Assembly (NCBI GenBank): GCA_903928045.1
Contig: CAIYPH010000110.1
Span: 1 to 13,046 of the forward strand
Source of the DNA: an uncultured Rhodospirillales bacterium
GTDB taxonomy: Bacteria > Pseudomonadota > Alphaproteobacteria > Acetobacterales > Acetobacteraceae
Direction of reading: 5' to 3'
Length of the DNA stretch: 13,046 nt
In this document: positions 1-6,879 of the stretch, in pieces
Layout of the letters: every line of letters starts with the position of its first letter
Numbering within the stretch: position 1 is the first letter of the stretch
Made by a program: the position numbers and the translations under genes
Notes under the pieces: model-generated
What the model was told of the DNA's origin: nothing
What the model saw: only the letters and a program-made list of their open reading frames with translations
Database searches by the model: none

Positions 1-1
1 C

Positions 2-583
2 GGCGACGCCCGCCTGATCGCCGAGATCGTCGCCGAGGTGATGCACACCATGTCCGGCGACCTCTCGATGGCCAAGGCGGGCATTCTCGCCGAGGTCGAG
101 GATCTCGGCCGCTATATCGAGACAACCAAGAACGAGATATCCGTCCTCAAGGTCGGCGACATCACCAACAGCCATATTCCCGCCGCCACCGACGAACTGG
201 ACGCGATCGTCATCCACACTGCGATGGCGACCGATGTGATCCTGGAGGAATGCGAGGCGCTCGACCGTGTCGCCGATCAACTCCGGCAGGTCACGGGCAG
301 CGAGGAGCAAGCCTGGGGCGGGCGGCTCCAGGAGGCGACTACCCGCATCTATGAGGCCTGCTCCTTCCAGGACATCACCGGCCAGCGGGTGTCGAAGATC
401 GTTCAGACCCTGAAGAAGATCGAGGAGAAGATCCAGACCATCCTGACCTCCTTCGTGGTGCTCGATGAGGAGGGCACGACCGACTTCCTTGCCGATGAGG
501 ATACGGCCTTGCTCAACGGGCCCCAATTGCCGAGTGCGGCGATGGAGCAGTCCGATATCGACAAGATCATGAACGGCTTCTGA
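2..583 (+). CDS. cheZ: Protein phosphatase CheZ, 5' end cut off by the window
   Basis: CheZ removes the phosphate from the chemotaxis response regulator CheY-P, resetting the signal to the flagellar motor; it acts in the cytoplasm. The frame is open from base 2 (193 visible codons), so the ATG at 38 is probably internal and some N-terminal residues are missing. Counting from that Met, the hallmark FQDITGQR lies at about 110-117; Asp112 and Gln116 match the catalytic Asp143 and Gln147 of E. coli CheZ. A helical stretch around it fits the four-helix-bundle dimer. The last residues, SDIDKIMNGF, resemble the C-terminal CheY-binding peptide of CheZ, joined by a flexible acidic linker at about 142-170. 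Its TGA overlaps the next start by one base (TGATG), so the two are probably translated together. Identification is from remembered family motifs; confidence is high. Confidence 0.93.
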   Translation, partial: GDARLIAEIVAEVMHTMSGDLSMAKAGILAEVEDLGRYIETTKNEISVLKVGDITNSHIPAATDELDAIVIHTAMATDVILEECEALDRVADQLRQVTGSEEQAWGGRLQEATTRIYEACSFQDITGQRVSKIVQTLKKIEEKIQTILTSFVVLDEEGTTDFLADEDTALLNGPQLPSAAMEQSDIDKIMNGF

Positions 584-3477
584 TGGTGGCGAGCGCCCTC
601 GGCCGGCTCTGTTTGATCGTGCTGGCCGTCCACTCCGGCGCTGCATTGGCCGGGGCCACGAGTGTGCAAGTCCGCACGGGCGATCATGACGGCTTCGGTC
701 GCGTCGTCATGGATGTACCGGCCGGTTGTAGCACCAGCGTGCGTGACGACGCCGAGTTGGTGACGGTGTCGCTCACGCCGCCTTGCGTTGCCACCAGCCG
801 GCCGCGCCTGCCGCGCAATGTGGCGTCTATCGATGTCGGGGAGCACGAGGTGACGATCCGCAAAGCGCCCGGCACCACCCTGCGCCGAACATCGCTGGGC
901 ACGCGCCTGGTGCTCGATTTCCCGGATCGTGCCACGCCTCGCCCGCCTGGTCGCGCCACCGGGCAGCCATCTGAGCCGAGCGCCGATCGACGCGCGCGCA
1001 CGACGGTCGGAGCCGGTCCGCCTCGGCTCCTCGCCGTGGTCACCGCGCATGACAGGCGCGACGACAAGGCCGAACCTCCCGCGCTGCCCGCGCCAACCGC
1101 AGTACCGGTGGCGGCGGCCCCCTCCCGTCCGCCCGTGCCCGCGGCCCCGCCCGCGGCCGCCACCTTGCAGATCAGGGCCGCACCTCCCGATCCCGTGCGC
1201 AGGCTACCCGCCTCTCCCCCGTTGCCACCTGCTTCCTTCCTGTTTGTCTCCGAGGCCGATGTCGGCGCCGCCTCCTTCCGGCGCATCGGGACCGGCGTCG
1301 TCGTGTTCGACGTTGCGGTGGCGATGGACGCCTCGGTGATCTCCGGCGCCCTCGGCCGGCCTGTCGCGGTTCCCGTCGTCTCGCCGATTGCCACCGTCGT
1401 CGACATACCGCTCGCGCCAGGCGAGGCGCTCAGGGTCCGCCGCAGGAGTGACGGCTGGGTGGTGAGCCTATCGTCCGCATCCTCCCCTGGTGATGCGGTG
1501 TCGATCCCGGCCGAGCCGGAGGGGGACGCGATAGTGTTCCGCCTCGCCACGCCAGGGCGTGTGGTCGAACTTGCGGAACCCGAGACCGGCGCGCGCGCCC
1601 TCATCGGCACGGTTCGTGCCGTCGCCGCGCTGATCCCGCAGGCCAGCCGCCTGCCCGACTATGCCACGGAGCAAACCTGGCTGGGCGTCGTCCTGCGTCC
1701 AACTTCCGCAACGGTCGACATGCAGGCGGTTCGCACCGGCTTCGTCGTGCGCGGCGCCGCACCCGGCGGCCCCTTCGTGGCGGATGGTGTCGCACCAGGC
1801 TACGTTCCCCAATCCAGGCTATTCGATTTCCCCCCTGGACCGACTGCGGCCCTGCGGCGGCGCCTCCAGGCCCTTCGCGCCGCGTCGGACTCCGCCCAGG
1901 GGGCCGCGCGCACCGAGGCACGGGTCCGGTCGGCCGAGGCCATGCTGGCGCTTGGCCTTGGCACCGAGGCCCAGGCCATGCTCGATGACGTCGCCGGCGA
2001 AGCAGGCGCACCGGACGATGCCCGCTTCACCGGCTTGCGCGCGGTGGCCGCGGTCCTCGCCGGCCATGCGGGCGATGGCGGGTCGGTCGAAATTCCCGCC
2101 GAGGTCAGCAATGACGAGGCATCCCTCTGGCGCGCACTTGCTGCCCATGCGTCCCAAAAGGCACCCCAGGGCATCGGGCCGGCGATTGCCCGCAATATCG
2201 AGCTGATCGCCGCCTACCCAGAGGAGCTACGCCGCAAAATCCTCCCCGTCGCCGTCGAGGCGCTGACCGGGGCGGGCGAGGCCGCCGCGGCGCTCCGTCT
2301 GCTCGAGCGCTTTCCCGATCAGCCCGGCGCCGATCTTGCCCGGGCCCGGCTCCTGCTGCGTGACCCGGACCCGACGAAAGTGGCGGAGGGCACCGCACTC
2401 CTGGGGAAAATCGCCGAGCAGGGTGACCGCCTGTCCCGCTCCCGTGCCGTCGATCTGCTGACCGAGCGTCGCCTGGCCGACCACACCATCAACCCGGCGC
2501 AGGCAGCGGTGACGTTGACCAAGTCGCTCTATACCTGGCGCGGGGATGCGACCGAGTTCGAGCGCCGGAAACGCATCGCCGACCTACTCGATGACTCCGG
2601 CCAGAGCAGGCCCGCGCTGGCAATGCTGCGCGAGACACTCGAGATCTGGCCTGAGCGCCGCGACGCCCTGCAACCAAACCTGGCTCGCGTATTCGCTCAT
2701 GCGATGCAACACGATCCCGCCGGCGGGGCCGAGAGCATGGAATGGCTGGCGCTCGTTGACGAAAATGCCGATCTTTGGCCACAGGACGAGGCGGGGGCCA
2801 AGCTTGGCGTCAGGATGTCCGAGCAACTGCTGCGGCTAGATCTCCCGGACAAGGCCGCCGAAGCCCTCCAGCGCGCCGTCTCCCGCAGCCCTGCAGGCCA
2901 ACTGCGTGCCGAGGCCGGCGCGCGCCTGGCCGAAATCCGCGGCCGTGCCGGTGACCATGCCGGCATGCTCGACGCCCTCAATATCTCCGCGGCGCCCGGA
3001 CTCGATGCGCCGCTCGCCGAGAAACGGGACCTGCTGTTCGCCCGCGCCGCCGCCGGGCTGGGTGACCTAGGGTCGGCACGCGCCATCTTGACCCGCCTAG
3101 GCACCGACCAGGCGCTCGATACCGCTGCCGGATTGCTGGAGACGGCAAAGGATTGGCGCGGCGCGGCCGAGATCCTCATTGACCTGGTCACCCGCCACGA
3201 CGATGGCGCCGGCAAGCTTCCCACCGATACCTCCCTCCTTGTCCTGCGTCTCGCTGGCGCGGTGTCCCGCAACCCCGCCCCTGGCCGCGTCGAGTCTTTG
3301 CGGGCCCGCTATCTGAACCGCCTCGCCGATGACAAGGCGAACAGCGCGTTCGATTTCCTGACCTCCACCCCGGTCGGCGCCGTCTCCGATCTCGGCCGCG
3401 TCGCCACCGAGTCGCAAATCGCCAAGGCTTTGCCCGCGACCATCAAGGGGATGGGCGGCACGCCGCCGCGGATGTAG
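583..3477 (+). CDS. Large exported protein: AMIN-like domain, Pro/Ala linker, alpha-helical repeats; function unknown
   Basis: I do not recognise a named family. Residues 1-23 look like a Sec signal peptide with a probable cut after ALA, so the 964-residue protein should be periplasmic or envelope-attached. Residues about 27-113 resemble an AMIN-type beta domain (GFGRVVMDVP near 37-46, LVLDFP near 109-114) and hold the only two cysteines of the mature part, Cys49 and Cys68, which could form a disulfide. Residues about 115-216 are a Pro/Ala-rich linker. Residues about 219-415 are rich in beta-like segments. From about 420 to the end the chain is Ala/Leu/Arg/Glu-rich with helix-pair periodicity like degenerate TPR repeats. 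The ATG at 583 overlaps the cheZ stop; no clear separate ribosome-binding site is needed. By context and architecture it may be a periplasmic scaffold for the flagellar motor (inference). TPR-type domain calls were made by eye. Confidence 0.85.
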   Translation: MVASALGRLCLIVLAVHSGAALAGATSVQVRTGDHDGFGRVVMDVPAGCSTSVRDDAELVTVSLTPPCVATSRPRLPRNVASIDVGEHEVTIRKAPGTTLRRTSLGTRLVLDFPDRATPRPPGRATGQPSEPSADRRARTTVGAGPPRLLAVVTAHDRRDDKAEPPALPAPTAVPVAAAPSRPPVPAAPPAAATLQIRAAPPDPVRRLPASPPLPPASFLFVSEADVGAASFRRIGTGVVVFDVAVAMDASVISGALGRPVAVPVVSPIATVVDIPLAPGEALRVRRRSDGWVVSLSSASSPGDAVSIPAEPEGDAIVFRLATPGRVVELAEPETGARALIGTVRAVAALIPQASRLPDYATEQTWLGVVLRPTSATVDMQAVRTGFVVRGAAPGGPFVADGVAPGYVPQSRLFDFPPGPTAALRRRLQALRAASDSAQGAARTEARVRSAEAMLALGLGTEAQAMLDDVAGEAGAPDDARFTGLRAVAAVLAGHAGDGGSVEIPAEVSNDEASLWRALAAHASQKAPQGIGPAIARNIELIAAYPEELRRKILPVAVEALTGAGEAAAALRLLERFPDQPGADLARARLLLRDPDPTKVAEGTALLGKIAEQGDRLSRSRAVDLLTERRLADHTINPAQAAVTLTKSLYTWRGDATEFERRKRIADLLDDSGQSRPALAMLRETLEIWPERRDALQPNLARVFAHAMQHDPAGGAESMEWLALVDENADLWPQDEAGAKLGVRMSEQLLRLDLPDKAAEALQRAVSRSPAGQLRAEAGARLAEIRGRAGDHAGMLDALNISAAPGLDAPLAEKRDLLFARAAAGLGDLGSARAILTRLGTDQALDTAAGLLETAKDWRGAAEILIDLVTRHDDGAGKLPTDTSLLVLRLAGAVSRNPAPGRVESLRARYLNRLADDKANSAFDFLTSTPVGAVSDLGRVATESQIAKALPATIKGMGGTPPRM

Positions 3478-3541
3478 GCGCGGGACAGGCATTCCAATCC
3501 CAGTCATTTTTCCTCTTGCGCGGTGCGGGCGACTTCATCAT

Positions 3542-3603
3542 GTTCCGCCGCCTTAGCCCACGGAACCGCGCGTTGACGCGCGCGGCCCAGAAGGCTGTCT
3601 ACT
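3542..3603 (+). promoter_or_regulatory. Possible promoter and leader hairpins of speD
   Basis: The 147-base gap before speD contains GTTCCG (3542-3547) pairing with CGGAAC (3561-3566) around a 13-base loop. Next to it, CCGCGCG (3566-3572) can pair with CGCGCGG (3579-3585). TTGACG at 3573-3578 resembles a -35 box, and TCTACT at 3598-3603 is a 4-of-6 match to a -10 box, but the spacing of 19 is long. No T run follows the hairpins, so they are not a convincing terminator for the preceding gene. I recognise no riboswitch here. Confidence 0.25.
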
Positions 3604-3624
3604 GGTCGGAAAGGAGAATGCGTG

Positions 3625-4104
3625 ATGAACGCACTCACACCACTGGGGATGGTCTCGGATCTGCCGAGCGATAACCAGCACGTATTGGATCGCATGCCGG
3701 CGGAAGCCGCTATGGGCCACGAGGAGGAACGGACGGACTATTTCATCCGCCGCGATGGAATGGTGTTCGCCGGAACCCATCTCCTCGTCGATCTCTGGGG
3801 CGCCACTAATCTCGACAACCCCGACCACATCGATGCCGCGCTGCGCGAGGCCGCGATCGCCGCGGGGGCGACCATTCTGCATAGCCATTTCCATCATTTT
3901 ACCCCCAATGGCGGGGTGTCGGGTGTGGTCGTGCTGGCGGAGAGCCACATCTCCATTCACTCCTGGCCGGAACGCAATTTCGCCGCGGTGGACATCTTCA
4001 TGTGCGGAGAGTGCGACCCCAACCTGTCGATCCCGATCCTGGAACAGGCCTTCAAGCCGGCCCGCATCGATCGTATCGAACAGCGGCGCGGTCGCGTCAT
4101 CTGA
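3625..4104 (+). CDS. speD: S-adenosylmethionine decarboxylase proenzyme (SpeD)
   Basis: SpeD decarboxylates S-adenosylmethionine to give the aminopropyl donor for spermidine synthesis. It is a pyruvoyl enzyme: the proenzyme cuts itself between Glu and Ser. In the 159-residue product the core motif LAESHISIHSWPE is at about 104-116, giving cleavage at Glu106-Ser107, with Ser107 becoming the pyruvoyl group. His112 matches the processing histidine and Cys127 (in DIFMCGECDP) the catalytic cysteine of the short bacterial Bacillus/Thermotoga-type enzymes. HSHFHHF at about 86-92 is also typical. About 35 residues precede the conserved core, a longer N-terminus than the smallest members. AAGGAG at 3611-3616 lies 8 bases before the chosen ATG; an in-frame GTG immediately upstream (3622) would be 5 bases away and is also possible. 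speE follows 75 bases downstream and supplies the next pathway step. Confidence 0.95.
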   Translation: MNALTPLGMVSDLPSDNQHVLDRMPAEAAMGHEEERTDYFIRRDGMVFAGTHLLVDLWGATNLDNPDHIDAALREAAIAAGATILHSHFHHFTPNGGVSGVVVLAESHISIHSWPERNFAAVDIFMCGECDPNLSIPILEQAFKPARIDRIEQRRGRVI

Positions 4105-4128
4105 TCCAGGCTTTCGGCTGAAATCGAG

Positions 4129-4166
4129 GCAAGCCAGACGATCCGCTCGTCTGGCTTGTGCTTTTT
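4129..4166 (+). terminator. Hairpin plus T run between speD and speE (attenuator-like)
   Basis: AAGCCAGACGA (4131-4141) and TCGTCTGGCTT (4147-4157) form a perfect 11-base-pair stem with a 5-base loop; C4130-G4158 extends it and G4129-T4159 adds a wobble pair. Five Ts follow at 4162-4166, and the speE ribosome-binding site GAAGGAG starts on the next base. The shape is that of an intrinsic terminator, but the T run begins two to four bases beyond the stem, so termination may be partial. A GGCTT at 4109-4113 could compete for AAGCC in the left arm. Whether it attenuates speE or only shields the speD 3' end is inference. Confidence 0.6.
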
Positions 4167-4179
4167 GAAGGAGTTGGCG

Positions 4180-5052
4180 GTGTCGACCGATCTGTGGGTG
4201 AATGAGACGCTCTACCCGGACTGGGGCCAGCGCTTCCGCATCAAGCGCGAACTCGCGCGCACCAAGAGCGATTTCCAGGACATCGCGATTTTCGACACCT
4301 ACAGCCACGGCCGCGTCATGCTGCTCGACGGGGTAGTGCAGATCACCGAGGCCGATGAGTTCACCTACCAGGAAATGATCACCCATGTGCCGCTGCTTGC
4401 CCATGGCGCGGCGGAAAATGTGTTGATCATCGGCGCCGGCGATGGCGGCGTGCTTCGCCGCGTGGTGCAGCACAGCACGGTGAAGAAGGCGGTGATGGTG
4501 GAGATCGACGGCGAGGTGATCAGCCTCTGCAAACAGTTCATGCCGGCCATCGCCGGTGATGCCTGGAACGACCCCCGCGCCGAAGTGATCGTCGGCGACG
4601 GTATCGATTACGTCCGCAAGGCGCCCAACGCCTCCTTCGACGCCATCATCGTCGACTCGACCGACCCGATCGGCGTCGGCGAGGTACTGTTCACCGATGA
4701 GTTCTACGCCAACGCCGCCCGCATCCTCACCGCGTCAGGCGTCATCGTGAACCAATGCGGCGTGCCCTCCATGCAGTCCGACGAACTGCGCGACACCAGC
4801 CTCCGCCGCGCCAAATTCTTCCCCCGCGTCGGCGCCTATGTCGCGGCGGTGCCGACCTATGTCGGCGGCTTCATGACGCTCGGTTTCGCCACCAAGGCCG
4901 CCAGTTTCGAAAATGCCCCGGTCGAAACCATCCGCGCCCGCGCCGCTGCTTCCGGCATTCTCGGCAAGACCCGCTATTGGTCGCCTGAGGTACACGCGGC
5001 GTCGTTCTGCCTGCCGCCTTACATCGCCGAGGTTTTGCCGAAGGGGGAGTAA
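4180..5052 (+). CDS. speE: Spermidine synthase (SpeE, polyamine aminopropyltransferase)
   Basis: SpeE transfers the aminopropyl group from decarboxylated S-adenosylmethionine, the SpeD product, to putrescine, giving spermidine and methylthioadenosine in the cytoplasm. The 290-residue product is close in length and sequence to E. coli SpeE (287 as remembered). Motifs: LDGVVQITEADEFTYQEM at about 49-66; the glycine loop IIGAGDGG at 83-90; VEID at 107-110, whose Glu108 should bind the nucleoside; VGDG at 138-141; and VDSTDP at 158-163, in which Asp159 matches the catalytic aspartate. PTYVGGFMT at 225-233 is also family-typical. I chose GTG at 4180 because GAAGGAG (4167-4173) sits 6 bases upstream; a TTG at 4156 in the same frame lies inside the preceding hairpin and before the ribosome-binding site, so it is unlikely. 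It ends next to a palindrome facing the convergent ydfG-like gene. Confidence 0.95.
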   Translation: MSTDLWVNETLYPDWGQRFRIKRELARTKSDFQDIAIFDTYSHGRVMLLDGVVQITEADEFTYQEMITHVPLLAHGAAENVLIIGAGDGGVLRRVVQHSTVKKAVMVEIDGEVISLCKQFMPAIAGDAWNDPRAEVIVGDGIDYVRKAPNASFDAIIVDSTDPIGVGEVLFTDEFYANAARILTASGVIVNQCGVPSMQSDELRDTSLRRAKFFPRVGAYVAAVPTYVGGFMTLGFATKAASFENAPVETIRARAAASGILGKTRYWSPEVHAASFCLPPYIAEVLPKGE

Positions 5053-5097
5053 GCGGTTCTTTTTTGAAAAAAAGAACCAAAAAACTTTTATCCGCTT
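5051..5097. terminator. A/T-rich palindrome between convergent genes, probable bidirectional terminator
   Basis: GGTTCTTTTTT (5055-5065) and AAAAAAGAACC (5068-5078) form a perfect 11-base-pair stem around two bases. A second, overlapping pairing joins AAGCGG (5051-5056) to CCGCTT (5092-5097). Between them lies an A run and CTTTT. The element fills the space between the stop codons of speE and the minus-strand dehydrogenase gene, so it could end transcripts from both sides. From memory, very similar strings recur between genes in Acetobacteraceae genomes, so it may be one copy of a dispersed repeat; that is not checked here. Confidence 0.65.
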
Positions 5098-5107
5098 TGC
5101 TCGGAGC

Positions 5108-5860
5108 TCACCCCGTCCGTTTCACCGCAAGCGCCGCCGGCGCCTGGCAGGTCGGCATCATCTCGATCCGATTGATGTTCACATGCGCCGGCAGACCGAG
5201 CACCCAAGAGACGGTCTCGGCGATGTCATCGGGGTTCAGCGGCGTGGTGCCCGCATACATCGCCGCCGCGCGCGCCGGGTCGCCGAAGCGCACCATGCTG
5301 AACTCGCTGCCTCCCACCAACCCGGGCTCGACATCGGTTACCCGCACCGCGGTGCCCACCAGATCCGCCTTCAGGTTCAGGCTGAACTGGGTCACGAACG
5401 CCTTGGAGGCGCCATAGATATGCCCGCCCGGATACGGGTAGATACCGGCGGTGCTGCCGAGATTGACGACATGGCCGCGATTGCGTTCCACCATGCCCGG
5501 CAGCAAGGCGCGGGTGACGTGGATCAGACCGGTCACATTGGTCGCCACCATGGTGTCCCAATCCGACCGCTTGGCCTCCCAAGCCGGCGCCAAGCCCAGG
5601 GCCAGGCCGGCGTTGTTGACCAGCACGTCCACCTCCCGCCACCCGTCCGGCAAGCTGCCCGGCAGCGCCTCGACGGCATTGGCATCGGTGACATCGAGCG
5701 GGAAGGGGAGCAGCGCGGTCCCAAGCTCGGCGGTAAGCGCGTCAAGCCGCTCGGCGCGCCGGGCGGCAGCGATCACGCGATGCCCATCGCGTACGAGGCG
5801 GCGGGCAATGGCGGCACCGAAACCGGCGGAGGCGCCGGTGATGAACACAGTGAGGGGCAT
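5108..5860 (-). CDS. ydfG: YdfG-like NADP-dependent 3-hydroxy acid dehydrogenase (short-chain dehydrogenase)
   Basis: This classical short-chain dehydrogenase closely follows remembered E. coli YdfG, which oxidises L-allo-threonine, serine and other 3-hydroxy acids with NADP. The 250-residue product (YdfG has 248) has the cofactor motif TGASAGFG at 8-15, NNAG at 82-85, Asn108, catalytic Ser136 in NLGSTAG, and Tyr149/Lys153 in YGASK. LPGMVERNRGH (120-130), VRVTDVEPGLVGG (172-184) and LPAHVNINRIEMMP (223-236) are shared with the YdfG subgroup. Arg residues at 34-35 suit NADP over NAD (inference). The start is the ATG at 5860: AAGGAG lies 7 bases upstream at 5868-5873, and the frame farther up runs into the ATPase gene. 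It sits 47 bases after that gene in the same direction, so it may be the last gene of the transporter operon. Exact substrate is uncertain. Confidence 0.9.
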   Translation of the reverse strand: MPLTVFITGASAGFGAAIARRLVRDGHRVIAAARRAERLDALTAELGTALLPFPLDVTDANAVEALPGSLPDGWREVDVLVNNAGLALGLAPAWEAKRSDWDTMVATNVTGLIHVTRALLPGMVERNRGHVVNLGSTAGIYPYPGGHIYGASKAFVTQFSLNLKADLVGTAVRVTDVEPGLVGGSEFSMVRFGDPARAAAMYAGTTPLNPDDIAETVSWVLGLPAHVNINRIEMMPTCQAPAALAVKRTG

Positions 5861-5907
5861 TGGTCGGCTCCTTCGGCTCAGATTGAAAGTCCCGCGCGCA
5901 ACCCGCT

Positions 5908-6879
5908 TCAGGCCAGCCGGCACGCCACCTGCCAGCCGGCGCCGCGATCGCTGAGGTCGGGCACCGCCTGGGCACAAGCCGCCTCGGCGCGGGGGCAGCG
6001 GGGATGGAAGGCGCAGCCCGTGGGCGGGTTGAGCGGGCTCGGCAACTCGCCCATGACAGCCACTTCGCCATCCCGCCGACGTGCCTTCACCAACGGCACG
6101 GCACGGATCAGCGCCTGGGTGTAGGGATGCTGCGGCCGGGCGAAAATCTCCGCGGTCGGTCCGATTTCCACGATGCGACCAAGATACATCACCGCCACCC
6201 GGTGGGTCATGTGCTTCACCAGCCGCAGATCATGCGTGATGAACACCAGCGTCAGTCCCAGCCTGTCCTGCAACTCCATGAACAGATTGACGATCGAGGC
6301 CTGCACCGAGACGTCGAGCGCCGAGACCGGCTCGTCGGCGATGATCAGCGACGGCTCGACCGCGAGCGCCCGGGCGATGCCGATGCGCTGCCGCTGCCCG
6401 CCGGAGAATTCATGCGGGTAGCGCAGCGCGGCATCCTGGGGCAAATGCACGAGGTCGAGCAGCGCGCGCACCCGAGCCGGGATCTCCGCTGCCGGCACCA
6501 CGCGATGCACCGAAAGCGCCTCGCCCAGCATGTCGCCCACCGTCATCCGCGGATTGAGCGAACCGTAGGGGTCCTGGAACACCATCTGCACTTGCCGGTT
6601 GAACCGCCGCCGCGCATCGCCCTCCAGCGCCAGCACGTCGGTACCGTCAAAGCTGACGCTGCCACCATCCGGCTCATGCAGCCGCACCAAGCAGCGCGCC
6701 AGGGTGGACTTGCCGCAGCCGGATTCGCCGACGATGCCCAACGTCTCGCCGCGCATCACATCGAGGCTAACCTGCTCAACCGCATGCACCGCCTGCCGCG
6801 GTGTGTGACGCAGCACGTCAACCAGTCCGCGCCGGGCCGGGAACCGCTTGGACAGGCCGGAGACCGAGAGCAGTGTCAT
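5908..6879 (-). CDS. Dpp/Opp-type ABC importer, ATP-binding subunit (DppF/OppF-like)
   Basis: This is one of the two cytoplasmic ATPases that drive uptake of peptides, or related solutes, through the permease pair encoded upstream. The 323-residue product has Walker A GESGCGKST at 51-59, Q-loop Gln102 in FQDPYGSLNP, signature SGGQRQR at 159-165, Walker B LIIADEP at 178-184 and H-loop His216. The C-terminal oligopeptide-type extension is present: HPYTQALIRAVP at 251-262 and GCAFHPRCP at 288-296. Cys289, Cys295, Cys302 and Cys320 match the cysteine cluster that binds an iron-sulfur centre in some DppD/DppF-type ATPases. The start is the ATG at 6879, whose ATGA overlaps the stop of the preceding ATPase gene by 4 bases; an upstream in-frame Met at 6918 lies within that gene. 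The FQDPYGSLNPRMTV wording fits the F rather than the D subunit. Substrate cannot be read from an ATPase. Confidence 0.93.
   Translation of the reverse strand: MTLLSVSGLSKRFPARRGLVDVLRHTPRQAVHAVEQVSLDVMRGETLGIVGESGCGKSTLARCLVRLHEPDGGSVSFDGTDVLALEGDARRRFNRQVQMVFQDPYGSLNPRMTVGDMLGEALSVHRVVPAAEIPARVRALLDLVHLPQDAALRYPHEFSGGQRQRIGIARALAVEPSLIIADEPVSALDVSVQASIVNLFMELQDRLGLTLVFITHDLRLVKHMTHRVAVMYLGRIVEIGPTAEIFARPQHPYTQALIRAVPLVKARRRDGEVAVMGELPSPLNPPTGCAFHPRCPRAEAACAQAVPDLSDRGAGWQVACRLA

Noticed and set aside
684..1610. 308-residue minus-strand frame opposite the exported protein gene
   Set aside because: Low-complexity Ser/Arg/Gly/Ala composition, no domain, fully inside a gene with a signal peptide and a coupled start.
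4156..4179. TTG start of speE at 4156
   Set aside because: It falls inside the right arm of the hairpin and before the ribosome-binding site GAAGGAG; the GTG at 4180 is 6 bases after that site and gives the usual length.
3553..4473. 306-residue minus-strand frame across speD and the start of speE
   Set aside because: It overlaps two genes with full catalytic motifs on the other strand and shows no family of its own.
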